From: a virus
IMG/VR virus record: IMGVR_UViG_3300021083_000185
Span: 1-24,417 of that record
Length of the DNA stretch: 24,417 nt
Reading direction: 5' to 3' (one strand)
Position numbers and translations under genes: made by a program. The stretch's first letter is position 1. Every line of letters starts with the position of its first letter. Below the pieces are notes generated by a model, which searched no databases, was not told where the DNA came from, and saw nothing but the letters and a program-made list of their open reading frames with translations. This document shows positions 7,304 to 14,548 of the stretch, one piece after another.

Positions 7304-7628
7304 AAATTCAAATGGTGGTGTAACTGGTGATCAGTGGACAGCTACTGGTATAGGCGGCGCATATTCCGGTATTGCTGGAGGTCCTGTAACAATGAGTGGC
7401 GGTGGCGGCGCTGGAAGTGGCAGTGGATATGCTACTGGTATAGGTGGCACATATATCTATAATTTAACTTATAGAGAATACCTAGAATTAAGTCAGAGAT
7501 TATCGAAAATTGAAGAGCAATTGGCAATTCTTACACCGTTGCTTGAATCTCACGAAAAATTTGAATCTTTGAAAAATGCGTATGAACATTATAAATTAAT
7601 GGAAAAATTAATAGGCGAAAATGAATAG
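7290..7628 (+). CDS. Gly-rich N-terminus plus coiled helix, hypothetical
   Basis: This is a 112-residue protein. Residues 8-55 are low-complexity Gly/Ser/Thr with the near repeat ATGIGGAYSGIAGG / ATGIGGTYIY. From residue 60 the chain becomes helical (YLELSQRLSKIEEQLAILTPLLESHEKFESLKNAYEHYKLMEKL), probably a coiled coil. The tandem ATGs at 7290 and 7293 make the start uncertain by one residue. The gene at 8649 has the same build of a low-complexity start and a helical end. The function is unknown; a small assembly or structural role is possible. It overlaps the GalE-like gene by 8 nt. Confidence 0.7.
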   Translation: MMTIKNSNGGVTGDQWTATGIGGAYSGIAGGPVTMSGGGGAGSGSGYATGIGGTYIYNLTYREYLELSQRLSKIEEQLAILTPLLESHEKFESLKNAYEHYKLMEKLIGENE

Positions 7629-8592
7629 AATATTAGTTACTGGCGGCAGTGGATTTATAGGTAGCCAAGTAGTAAAAAATTTAAGTAAGGAAGGTTATGA
7701 ACTTTTTGTAGTCGATAGAAAAATTAATCCTTGGACTTATACATATGTGAATAAAGATCATATTCACGAGGGCGATTATTTAGAAGCATTTCAGTTAGAC
7801 CATTTTAAATTTGATACTATTATTCATCTTGCGAGTGATATATTAGTAAGTGGCGGTGAAATCAACCCAAGCCAATATTATGAAAATAATGTTACAAAAT
7901 TTAAAGAAATGCTTGATTTGATGCAGACAAGAAATGTTAAAAATATTCTTTTTAGCAGCAGTGGAAGTATCTATGGAAATCAATCAAAGGGAAAATATTT
8001 AACTGAAGATTTATTTTATGATCCACAATGTACTTACGCATCGACTAAAGTGGCTGGTGAATTATTAATTAAAGATTATTCACGAACTCATGATTTCAAG
8101 TATGTAATATTTAGATATTTTAATGCAGCCGGCGCAGATCCTGAATGCGAATTTGGATATATTCAAAATCCTGCTACTCATATAATTCCGATTATCTGTA
8201 ATAAAATTAATAAACATTCACCAGTAATGATTTATGGTAATGACTATCCTACAGTCGATGGGACTTGTGTTCGAGACTATGTCCATATCAGTGATATAGC
8301 TGATGCACATAAGCAAGCATTGTTATATTTAGAATCTGGTGGAAAAAGTGATGTATTTAATATTGGTGGATCAGATACTGTATGTAGTGTGAAGCAACTT
8401 ACAAATAACGTATATAATATGCTTAATAGAAAATCAGATATTATATATTCAGAAAGAAGACCAGGCGATGTAGCTGAATTAGTTGCTAATATCGATAAAA
8501 TTAAGACTGTATTAAATTGGGCACCAAAATATAATATTGAAGATATTATTCAACATGCGTGGAATTGGGAATTAAAGTATCACGGTGTATAA
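7621..8592 (+). CDS. galE: NAD-dependent sugar epimerase (GalE-like)
   Basis: This is a 323-residue short-chain dehydrogenase/reductase, close to the usual 330-340 of UDP-glucose 4-epimerase. The Rossmann NAD motif TGGSGFIG is at residues 7-14. The catalytic Ser region SSSGSIYG is at 112-119, and YASTK gives Tyr139 and Lys143. RYFNAAGADPE and PTVDGTCVRDYVHISDIADAH are typical GalE substrate-side motifs, and RRPGDVAELVA is near the end. It interconverts hexoses in nucleotide-sugars; the exact sugar is not determined. With the glycosyltransferase at 3562, it suggests sugar decoration of phage DNA or virions, or alteration of the host surface. Confidence 0.9.
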   Translation: MNRILVTGGSGFIGSQVVKNLSKEGYELFVVDRKINPWTYTYVNKDHIHEGDYLEAFQLDHFKFDTIIHLASDILVSGGEINPSQYYENNVTKFKEMLDLMQTRNVKNILFSSSGSIYGNQSKGKYLTEDLFYDPQCTYASTKVAGELLIKDYSRTHDFKYVIFRYFNAAGADPECEFGYIQNPATHIIPIICNKINKHSPVMIYGNDYPTVDGTCVRDYVHISDIADAHKQALLYLESGGKSDVFNIGGSDTVCSVKQLTNNVYNMLNRKSDIIYSERRPGDVAELVANIDKIKTVLNWAPKYNIEDIIQHAWNWELKYHGV

Positions 8593-8617
8593 GGCCGCAC
8601 TATATATGTATGCGGTC
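8593..8617 (+). promoter_or_regulatory. Hairpin downstream of the epimerase gene
   Basis: GGCCGCA (8593-8599) and TGCGGTC (8611-8617) pair with one G-U, around an 11-nt AT loop. It begins right after the epimerase stop. There is no T-run behind it, so it is not a standard intrinsic terminator. It may stabilise the mRNA 3' end or mark an RNA processing site. Confidence 0.5.
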
Positions 8618-8648
8618 TGGCATAACGAAAATAATTATAGGAAACAAT

Positions 8649-9122
8649 ATGAATTCATCAGCAATAACTCCAATCACAACAACGATAACTAACAACACCT
8701 ATACCACTACTTCAAATGGGTTTGGATATAATTCTATTTCGACTATTGTGCCTGGATTCAGCACCGGATATTACCCAACTTTAAATCCTTCGCCTGTAGT
8801 ATCAATTAGCTCTATGCATTTATTGGCAATCTATAAACCCAATACCAATGAACTTGTGGTTAAAATAAACAATGATGGTTCAGTAGTATGGACTAATAAC
8901 GAAATGAATATAGATGAGGCAGTTAAATCACTATCTACTGCATTAACTCGAAGTGCAGAATTGGTTGCTGGAGTAACCGAAGGCACAAGAATGAGAATGA
9001 GAGATCTTGTATTTGAAGAATTGATAGAGATTGCTAAATTAAAAGGATCACTGGATTCTGAAGACTTGATTTTATTATTGCGATCTGCTAAAATAGTAGA
9101 CAAATTAAAAGGCGTCATATGA
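8649..9122 (+). CDS. Hypothetical protein, Thr/Asn-rich start and helical end
   Basis: The ATG at 8649 is chosen because TAGGAAACA precedes it, and the upstream in-frame extension would run back through the hairpin. The protein has 157 residues. Residues 1-55 are Thr/Asn/Ser/Pro-rich low complexity. Residues 60-85 form a strand pair (LLAIYKPNTNELVVKINNDG), and the remainder is helical with an acidic-hydrophobic pattern. Its architecture resembles the protein at 7290. The function is unknown. It shares an ATGA overlap with the small membrane protein at 9119. Confidence 0.75.
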   Translation: MNSSAITPITTTITNNTYTTTSNGFGYNSISTIVPGFSTGYYPTLNPSPVVSISSMHLLAIYKPNTNELVVKINNDGSVVWTNNEMNIDEAVKSLSTALTRSAELVAGVTEGTRMRMRDLVFEELIEIAKLKGSLDSEDLILLLRSAKIVDKLKGVI

Positions 9123-9214
9123 TTTTATTTGGCTCAATAGTTATTGGATTTGTCGCAGGATATTATATTCCTGAATTGGTAGAATTTTTGAAGAAAGTCT
9201 TTAAAAAGAAATGA
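9119..9214 (+). CDS. 31-residue single-pass membrane protein
   Basis: ATG at 9119 overlaps the upstream stop, and TGA 9212-9214 overlaps the next ATG, so it sits in a three-gene coupled row. The peptide is MILFGSIVIGFVAGYYIPEL followed by a short basic tail (EFLKKVFKKK). It has a hydrophobic segment at residues 2-17 and a positive C-terminus, which suggests an N-out, C-in membrane anchor. It lies directly before the Imm-like gene and may act with it. It is too short for homology, but the overlaps on both sides support it. Confidence 0.65.
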   Translation: MILFGSIVIGFVAGYYIPELVEFLKKVFKKK

Positions 9215-9399
9215 TTGAATTACTTCAATTGATTAGTTTTGCCTTTATCATGATTTGGTATTTTTTACCGAGTTATAATGCATATGAATACAACCATAGG
9301 AATAAAAATGTTATTTTAATATTGAATTTTTTGTTTGGTTGGACCGTAATAGGTTGGATAGCATTAAATTTGTGGGCATGTCACCCACAGAAGAAATAA
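9211..9399 (+). CDS. imm: Superinfection immunity (Imm) membrane protein
   Basis: This is a 62-residue protein with two membrane segments, about residues 5-20 (LISFAFIMIWYFLPSY) and 33-57. Between them is an N.HRNKNV turn. The segment NVILILNFLFGWTVIGWIAL is the hallmark of the Imm superinfection-immunity family, in which T4 Imm blocks DNA entry of later phages at the inner membrane. The length is typical for the short members of the family. It is coupled by ATGA to the 31-residue membrane protein upstream. Confidence 0.85.
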   Translation: MIELLQLISFAFIMIWYFLPSYNAYEYNHRNKNVILILNFLFGWTVIGWIALNLWACHPQKK

Positions 9400-9426
9400 T
9401 TTTCAAATCACTCAGAAAGGTATTAT

Positions 9427-10371
9427 ATGGATAAGGCAACCAGGCAAATTAAGTATAGTGAAATTTTTGGCAACACAATTCAAGGCGAAGGCCAGTATTG
9501 TGGTGTGCCGTCTGTGTGGGTCCGTTTCTTCGGATGTAATTTTGAATGCAAAGGTTTTGGACAGAAGAATCTCAATGATCCAACTACCTGGGATCTGCCG
9601 TATCTAGATTTTGATGTAAAGACAATTAAAACATTGAAAGAATTGCCAGTATGGCATACTGGTTGCGATTCTTCATACAGTTTTGCTAAGAAGTTTTCTA
9701 AATTAGCAAAAAGTGGAACTGCAATGGAAATTGCTAATGAATTGATCGAATTGAACAAGTCGCCATACAATTCATCGGGATCATTTGTGCATGAAAGATC
9801 CGGCCAAGAATCACATTTAGTATTTACTGGCGGCGAGCCAATGATGAACCAACAAGGGATAGTCGACATTATCGAATCACTAGCTGAATTGAAAAAAGCA
9901 CCATCAAAAATTACTATCGAAACAAATGGCACAAGAGAGGTAAAGGACTACCTCACAACATTCCTGCAAGAAAGATTCTATCGATATACAAGTGTCGGCG
10001 GAATGATGGATCCAGCCCGCGAATCAAATGAACTGTTCTGGAGTGTTAGTCCAAAACTACGTTCTAGTGGTGAAAAATGGGAAGATGCAATTAAACCCGA
10101 GGTAGTAGCAAAATATGATTCTTTAAGTCCACATGGTCAATTGAAATTTGTGGTTGACGGCAGTGAAAGGACTTGGGGCGAAGTTGAAAGAGCAGTCAAA
10201 CTTTATCGCGAAGAAGGTATTGATTGGAAAGTATGGATTATGCCTGTCGGCGCCGACATCGAAATGCAAGATGAACATGCCGCACTTATTGCAAGAGAAG
10301 CAGTAGCTCGTGGATACAATGTTGCAGTTCGTGCTCACGTTTATCTGTTCAAAAATACCATTGGCACCTGA
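9427..10371 (+). CDS. queE: Phage-type QueE, 7-carboxy-7-deazaguanine synthase
   Basis: This is a 314-residue radical-SAM protein preceded by AAAGG. The N-terminus YSEIFGNTIQGEGQYCGVPSVWVRFFGCNFEC is the QueE substrate/SAM entry, with the GEGQ motif and the first two cluster cysteines Cys37 and Cys41. The canonical third Cys of CX3CX2C is not at the next position, which reads CKGF. GCDSSYS at Cys80 fits the third ligand, giving CX3CX38C, a spacing I associate with phage QueE. TGGEP (about residues 138-142) is the radical-SAM SAM-binding motif. It contracts the pterin made by QueD to 7-carboxy-7-deazaguanine. It fits a phage DNA-modification pathway with the DpdA-like gene at 587. Confidence 0.9.
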   Translation: MDKATRQIKYSEIFGNTIQGEGQYCGVPSVWVRFFGCNFECKGFGQKNLNDPTTWDLPYLDFDVKTIKTLKELPVWHTGCDSSYSFAKKFSKLAKSGTAMEIANELIELNKSPYNSSGSFVHERSGQESHLVFTGGEPMMNQQGIVDIIESLAELKKAPSKITIETNGTREVKDYLTTFLQERFYRYTSVGGMMDPARESNELFWSVSPKLRSSGEKWEDAIKPEVVAKYDSLSPHGQLKFVVDGSERTWGEVERAVKLYREEGIDWKVWIMPVGADIEMQDEHAALIAREAVARGYNVAVRAHVYLFKNTIGT

Positions 10372-10401
10372 ACCAATCTTTGTGGCTGATTGTAAACTTA
10401 G

Positions 10402-10614
10402 ATGCTAGTTAGATTACTGACCTTTAGGTATGATAGAATCGGTCCTAAAGAGTGGGACAGTTTACATGAATTCATTTATCAATATAAATATCATTGGGCA
10501 TATGATTATGATGAAAATTGTATTCATTTAATTTTAACATTCGTTGATAATGAAGAATTTTTATTTTTCATTATGAAATACGGAGCTAATTTAAAATATA
10601 AGGTTATGTCCTAA
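10402..10614 (+). CDS. Small KYG-family protein, copy 1
   Basis: This is a 70-residue protein, the first of three tandem paralogues. It ends in IHLILTFVDNEEFLFFIMKYGANL, which aligns with IHFKTSDELLIFALKYG and IQIIFKSQEDLLMFTLKYG in the next two. The ribosome binding site before the ATG is weak. It overlaps the next gene by a TAATG. The fold is likely a small alpha-beta sandwich. The function is unknown. Confidence 0.7.
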   Translation: MLVRLLTFRYDRIGPKEWDSLHEFIYQYKYHWAYDYDENCIHLILTFVDNEEFLFFIMKYGANLKYKVMS

Positions 10615-10871
10615 TGTTGGCATTTAAATTCCATGTCTATATTTATAAAATTAATAGATTTATCTACTATGACTCGGCGGATCATCGAGTGATAGTAGAT
10701 ATAATTGAAAAAGAATTCCCTAATGCAGATTTCAATTGGGCATCTGATAGCATCCATTTTAAAACTTCAGATGAATTATTGATATTCGCACTTAAATATG
10801 GTGAAGAATTTCCAATTGTAAAATCAGACAGAAATTATGATGGGTCTCCAATCTACGACACTAACGCTTGA
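10614..10871 (+). CDS. Small KYG-family protein, copy 2
   Basis: This is an 85-residue protein, the second tandem paralogue, coupled to the first by TAATG. The shared parts are VIVDIIEKEFPNADFNW and IHFKTSDELLIFALKYG. It has a longer C-terminal extension than its sisters (EEFPIVKSDRNYDGSPIYDT), and the next gene starts inside this extension. The function is unknown. Confidence 0.7.
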   Translation: MLAFKFHVYIYKINRFIYYDSADHRVIVDIIEKEFPNADFNWASDSIHFKTSDELLIFALKYGEEFPIVKSDRNYDGSPIYDTNA

Positions 10872-11046
10872 TTACTGGAAATTTACATCATTTAGTTCAC
10901 CCTGGACTGAAATATGTAAAATACTACGTGATGAATTTGATGCAAATTTTGAATTTAGTCATGAATCTCAAACAATTCAAATTATTTTTAAATCACAAGA
11001 AGATTTACTGATGTTTACCTTAAAATATGGACACTTAATTATATGA
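10837..11046 (+). CDS. Small KYG-family protein, copy 3
   Basis: This is a 69-residue protein, the third tandem paralogue, with EICKILRDEFDANFEF and IQIIFKSQEDLLMFTLKYG. Two adjacent ATGs (10837 and 10840) both lie inside the upstream gene, a 35-nt overlap, and no better start is seen later. It overlaps the next gene by ATGA. The function is unknown. Confidence 0.65.
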   Translation: MMGLQSTTLTLDYWKFTSFSSPWTEICKILRDEFDANFEFSHESQTIQIIFKSQEDLLMFTLKYGHLII

Positions 11047-11669
11047 AAAATAAAAAACCATTACTCCCATTTTCTGTTTGGCCTTATACTTGGGGCACAA
11101 AAGGCAAAACACGAGAAATTCTAAAAGCAGAATACGAATTATCGGGGTATGATTTGGATGGTAGGTTACTTGAACTTAATAAGTCTGAATTAACGGATGA
11201 CGAATTTAATAGTAAATTTCTTGATATCCAATATAAATATAAAAAGATTAGCGATTCGGAATATTATAGAACTTTAGCAAGTTTTATCAAAGACGAGAAA
11301 AAAAGAGAATTAGCTAATTTGGAATTGGATTTCAAAGAACGAAAAATAAACCAACTTCAATATGAAAAACAAATAGCAACTTTAAAAGGCGAGCCTTGGG
11401 TAAATGTTGTTAAATTGGAGTTTACGGAAAATGCGCCACAGGAAGGAAGTTTTGAATTAGACTGGAATGATAAGTTTATAGAACATCTTGAAGATAGAGG
11501 ATATTTGGCTCCACAACCGGATCAGGTTGTTAATCTATGGTTTACGGAAGTATGTCGTTCTGTAGCATTAGAAACTTTTGATGGTGTAGGGACATTTACT
11601 GAAGATTCTCAAGATGCACTTGATTCACAAGAGGGCGAGGTGTTACGTGGTAAAAGAATCGTTAAATGA
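11043..11669 (+). CDS. Conserved hypothetical protein with central coiled coil
   Basis: This is a 208-residue protein that begins with an unusual aromatic segment (LPFSVWPYTWGTKGKTREI), then helices of alternating charge (about residues 25-115: ILKAEYELSGYDL to LDFKERKINQLQYEKQI). The C-terminal part is acidic and more globular (VVKLEFTENAPQEGSFELDW, VNLWFTEVCRSVAL). This order is familiar from T4-like environmental phages, but no function is known to me. The start at 11043 overlaps the preceding stop (ATGA). Its 3' end overlaps the next gene by 23 nt. Confidence 0.75.
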   Translation: MKNKKPLLPFSVWPYTWGTKGKTREILKAEYELSGYDLDGRLLELNKSELTDDEFNSKFLDIQYKYKKISDSEYYRTLASFIKDEKKRELANLELDFKERKINQLQYEKQIATLKGEPWVNVVKLEFTENAPQEGSFELDWNDKFIEHLEDRGYLAPQPDQVVNLWFTEVCRSVALETFDGVGTFTEDSQDALDSQEGEVLRGKRIVK

Positions 11670-12096
11670 ATCAAAAACTTTTGTTGCTCTAAAATATCCA
11701 TTACCGACACTTAATATTCATGAATGGAATCCTTCATTAATACACAATGAACTACCCAATCTTGCAATATATAATTGGATGTGGCGAGTTTCGGAATCTA
11801 AATTTCACAAATATAGTCATCTATTAACCGATCACGAGTTAGTAGCAATCGACACCGCTAGAGCTTATAGGGATGGAAACACAGAATTAACAAATTTAAC
11901 TATAGACTGGTGCAGGACAGTATCGTCAACTCATGTTATTGAGACATTCTTCTATTATGCTGCACAAAATGAGATTAGTGGTTTCTTAGAAACCTTCAAT
12001 GATCATCCTGATATAGCAAACGAGACTGAAATTGAATATGAAGAATATTATAATTTTCTAATAGAAGAATTATATATCCACGAAGGAATAGAATGA
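11647..12096 (+). CDS. Paralogue of the alanine-heptad protein family
   Basis: A GTG at 11647 with GAGG upstream is preferred over an ATG at 11614 that has no binding site. It gives about 149 residues starting MVKESLNESKTFVALKYPLP. KTFVALKY matches KTFVLLKYEI in the protein at 24073. NWMWR matches KWAWR, and TARAYRDGNTEL matches VAKLYQDGLATR. The C-terminus LIEELYIHE matches the tails ending at 184 and 602. It lacks the Ala/Tyr array. The function is unknown. It overlaps the exonuclease gene by ATGA. Confidence 0.7.
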   Translation: MVKESLNESKTFVALKYPLPTLNIHEWNPSLIHNELPNLAIYNWMWRVSESKFHKYSHLLTDHELVAIDTARAYRDGNTELTNLTIDWCRTVSSTHVIETFFYYAAQNEISGFLETFNDHPDIANETEIEYEEYYNFLIEELYIHEGIE

Positions 12097-13127
12097 CAAA
12101 TAAAACTTTTTTATTATGCGATGGCCATAACTTATTTCATAGAATGATACATCAGGTTAATCCAGCATCGGGCATTGATGCTATGATCGGATTATCTTTT
12201 CATCTAATGTTATATTCTATGAAAAAAGAATGGACTCGCTTTAACGGAAACCATGCTGTATTCTTTACAGAAGGTCGCAGTTGGAGATATAATGTCTATG
12301 ATGATTATAAAGCTGGTAGAAAAATAACATTTTTACAAAAATCTGAAAAAGAAAAAGATGATCAGAATATATTAACTGAAGCATTTATGGATTTAGTTGA
12401 TTTTTTTAATAATAAAACTAATATCACTGTGCTACAAAATCCAACAGCCGAAGCAGATGATATGATCGCCATTTGGATTAAAATTCACCCTAACGATAAT
12501 CATATACTAATTAGTTCAGATAGTGATTTTTATCAGTTATTGGCACCAAATGTAAAGATATATGATCCAGTAAAAAATATCCTTATTACGGAAGACAGTG
12601 TTATTGATGATAATAATAAGAATATGAGTTTTATTTTGAAAGATGGTAAATTAACAGGATTAAAACCTGATCCAAATTTCAAACCAGAAAAAGACTGGTT
12701 TAAATATGCTCTATTTTTAAAAATAATTCGAGGTGATGCATCTGATTATATCTTTAGTGCGTATCCTGGTGTTCGAGAAAAAGGGACACGTGATAAGGTT
12801 GGCATAAAAGAAGCATACCAAAATCAAGAAGCAAAGGGTTTCGAATGGAATAATTTTATGAATCAAAAATTCACAGATCATGATAATAATATCCATATTG
12901 TTAAAGATATGTATGAACGAAATAGAACATTGATAGATCTTACAGCACAACCGGAATCAGTGAAGCAAGATTGTGAAAGAATTATAAATGAACAAGTTTC
13001 AAGAAAAAATGTGTCTGCACCGCAAATAGGTATGTCATTCTTGCAATTTTGCACGAGATGGAATCTTCCTAAAGTAGCAAATAACGCTCAGCAATTTACT
13101 CAATTATTTAATTCAAAATACAATTAG
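12093..13127 (+). CDS. rnh: 5'-3' flap exonuclease (T4 RNase H-like, FEN family)
   Basis: This is a 344-residue PIN/FEN nuclease, about the length of T4 RNase H (305). Acidic metal-binding residues sit in family order: Asp10 (LLCDGHNL), Asp70/Asp71 with YDDYKAGRK (69-77), Glu120/Asp122/Asp123 (AEADD), Asp143/Asp145 (SSDSD), and Asp215/Asp218 (GDASD). The helix-hairpin-helix region follows (YPGVREKGTRDKVG). It removes RNA primers and flaps during phage lagging-strand synthesis. It starts inside the previous gene by ATGA overlap. It is the only clear replication gene in the window. Confidence 0.9.
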   Translation: MTNKTFLLCDGHNLFHRMIHQVNPASGIDAMIGLSFHLMLYSMKKEWTRFNGNHAVFFTEGRSWRYNVYDDYKAGRKITFLQKSEKEKDDQNILTEAFMDLVDFFNNKTNITVLQNPTAEADDMIAIWIKIHPNDNHILISSDSDFYQLLAPNVKIYDPVKNILITEDSVIDDNNKNMSFILKDGKLTGLKPDPNFKPEKDWFKYALFLKIIRGDASDYIFSAYPGVREKGTRDKVGIKEAYQNQEAKGFEWNNFMNQKFTDHDNNIHIVKDMYERNRTLIDLTAQPESVKQDCERIINEQVSRKNVSAPQIGMSFLQFCTRWNLPKVANNAQQFTQLFNSKYN

Positions 13128-13137
13128 AATACTGTCA

Positions 13138-13617
13138 ATGGAAAAATTAAAAGTTATTACAAATAACAACTGGATTGTGTTATCAGAAAATGATGAAAAA
13201 TTAGGAATGTTACTTGAAATTACTAATCGTTATATTTTGATGATAAAGAATAATAAATATGAATTTGAATCTAGAGAAGAAGTTGTTAAACATTTCAATG
13301 GTGATATATTTAACAATGTGGTTTCTCCAGTAATTCAAGAAAAGCAGATAGAAAAGTATATCGATGGCTATCCTGTTGATTTTGAATCTCCAATAGAATG
13401 CAAATTAGAAAACAATGATCTTCCATTATTCATTAAGAAGGAGGATAGTAAAATATATTATGTTGCTGGATATTTTTGCTTAAATTATCCTAAAGGATGG
13501 ATGCCAGCATTGTGTCCTAAGTTGTCAACTTTAGAATCCTATGAATACAAGGGTGGATTTAAAGATGAATTATCCATGAGGACAGAATTACAAAAATTAA
13601 GGAAAATAAAAAGATAA
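13138..13617 (+). CDS. Conserved phage hypothetical protein
   Basis: This is a 159-residue protein. The N-terminal half is beta-rich (KLKVITNNNWIVL, YILMIKNNKYEFESREEV). The second half has a motif row, YIDGYPVDFESP, LPLFIKKEDSKIYYVAGYFCLNYPKGWMPALCPKL and TLESYEYKGGF. I recognise this row as a conserved family in T4-like environmental phages, but its function is not known to me. Two Cys residues may pair or bind metal. The stop overlaps the next start by TAATGA. Confidence 0.75.
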   Translation: MEKLKVITNNNWIVLSENDEKLGMLLEITNRYILMIKNNKYEFESREEVVKHFNGDIFNNVVSPVIQEKQIEKYIDGYPVDFESPIECKLENNDLPLFIKKEDSKIYYVAGYFCLNYPKGWMPALCPKLSTLESYEYKGGFKDELSMRTELQKLRKIKR

Positions 13618-13820
13618 TGAGCGAAATTTCAAAATTTGAAGCCACTGTTAAAAATGCAGAAAAATTTAAATCTCCAGAAATAAGATTATCTTTTCCGGAA
13701 GCAAAATCATTATTACTTGAAATTCAGGAACTACGCAATCAACAATCTAAAATCACTGAACCGACCAAAAAAGAACCATCTGTAGTAAATAAAGTGGTCA
13801 TGGACGGTGGTAAATTCTAA
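13617..13820 (+). CDS. Small helical hypothetical protein
   Basis: This is a 67-residue protein coupled to the upstream gene by a TAATGA overlap. It is mainly helical and charged (FEATVKNAEKF, LSFPEAKSLLLEIQELRNQQSK), with a Lys/Pro-rich linker and the end VVMDGGKF. The function is unknown. It ends the rightward run that began near 10402. The next gene has its own promoter. Confidence 0.65.
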   Translation: MSEISKFEATVKNAEKFKSPEIRLSFPEAKSLLLEIQELRNQQSKITEPTKKEPSVVNKVVMDGGKF

Positions 13821-13840
13821 TCCATTAAATAGTCATATAT

Positions 13841-13869
13841 TTGTCAGAAATGATAAATATATGTATATT
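13841..13869 (+). promoter_or_regulatory. Promoter region with late-type GATAAATA box
   Basis: GATAAATA (13852-13859) lies 25 nt before the ATG at 13885 and resembles the T4 late -10 element TATAAATA. A sigma70-like pair overlaps it: TTGTCA (13841-13846), 17 nt, TATATT (13864-13869). Either or both could work. The sequence GATAAATATATG recurs upstream of the minus-strand gene ending at 14545. Confidence 0.55.
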
Positions 13870-13884
13870 ACGGAGAATTAACAT

Positions 13885-14109
13885 ATGGCTAGACCTCGTC
13901 CTACGGTATTGCTGGAACACACCAATTCAAAGACTTATAAAGTTGAACAAATTTTAGATGCTGAAGCAATCTATGCAGTATTCTATCAAGGTAAACCAAT
14001 CAATCTAAGAACACTAAACCAATTGATTAGCTATCCTGGTCCAAAATATAAAAAATGTAGTTTTGGAAATCCGCGGCCATGCATTCAATTTAATGGAGAG
14101 ATTGAATAA
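13885..14109 (+). CDS. Conserved phage protein (MARPRPTVLLE family)
   Basis: This is a 74-residue protein with GGAG upstream of the ATG. The start MARPRPTVLLEHT, a Y(K/R)xEQ(I/V)L segment, AIYAVFYQGKPINLR, and YPGPKYKK(C/V)SF form a compact conserved protein that I recognise from T4-like phages; its function is unknown. It probably has a small beta-barrel-like fold. It has its own late-type promoter, which suggests late expression. Confidence 0.8.
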   Translation: MARPRPTVLLEHTNSKTYKVEQILDAEAIYAVFYQGKPINLRTLNQLISYPGPKYKKCSFGNPRPCIQFNGEIE

Positions 14110-14188
14110 ATTATTTAAGACCGAGGGTTTTGCTGTCTATAAACTTGATGGTAGTGCAGGAACAATCGTTACTGAATTTCAAGAATAA
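14093..14188 (+). CDS. 31-residue small protein
   Basis: An open frame with ATG at 14093 overlaps the end of the previous gene. A TTG at 14102, right behind GGAGA, is an alternative start. It encodes NKLFKTEGFAVYKLDGSAG and a TIVTEFQE end. The composition is protein-like, it fills the whole gap between 14109 and 14204, and it is on the same strand as both neighbours. It is too short for family recognition, so support is moderate. Confidence 0.45.
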   Translation: MERLNKLFKTEGFAVYKLDGSAGTIVTEFQE

Positions 14189-14203
14189 ATTGAAATAATT
14201 GCT

Positions 14204-14548
14204 ATGAGTTTACCTATTACACTCAAAGAAGCAATTATTTCAGAAATACGAAAAAATAAACCTGAATTTGAAAATAAGGCCGATGATTATATGGTTGCAG
14301 AATTATTTCTGCACCCGGCGGCTTTACGCCTGTCATACTATGGATATATTCAATGCAAGGATATATTTACATCATATAGTTTTAATCTGGATGATTCAAT
14401 AAAATCAAAACACTTAATTAATTTATCAAAAGTAATGAATTACCCATATTACTTGAATACTCATAAATTAATTTTATTTTCCAAATCAGATTCAATGATG
14501 ATAAAATTATCAGGTAGTGTAAATATTTTTCTGGAAAGTATTTCTTAG
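14204..14548 (+). CDS. Hypothetical protein, distant KYG-family ending
   Basis: This is a 114-residue protein. The N-terminal helix LKEAIISEIRKNKPEFENK is followed by MVAELFLHPAALRLSYYGYI. The C-terminus, HKLILFSKSDSMMIKLSGSVNIF, follows the same pattern as IHLILTFVDNEEFLFFIMKYGANL at 10402-10614, so it may be an enlarged member of that group. There is no clear ribosome binding site. It converges with, and overlaps by 4 nt, the minus-strand gene. The function is unknown. Confidence 0.7.
   Translation: MSLPITLKEAIISEIRKNKPEFENKADDYMVAELFLHPAALRLSYYGYIQCKDIFTSYSFNLDDSIKSKHLINLSKVMNYPYYLNTHKLILFSKSDSMMIKLSGSVNIFLESIS

Noticed and set aside
8593-8617. Intrinsic terminator after the epimerase gene
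   Set aside because: The stem is good but is not followed by a T-run, so it is listed as a hairpin only.
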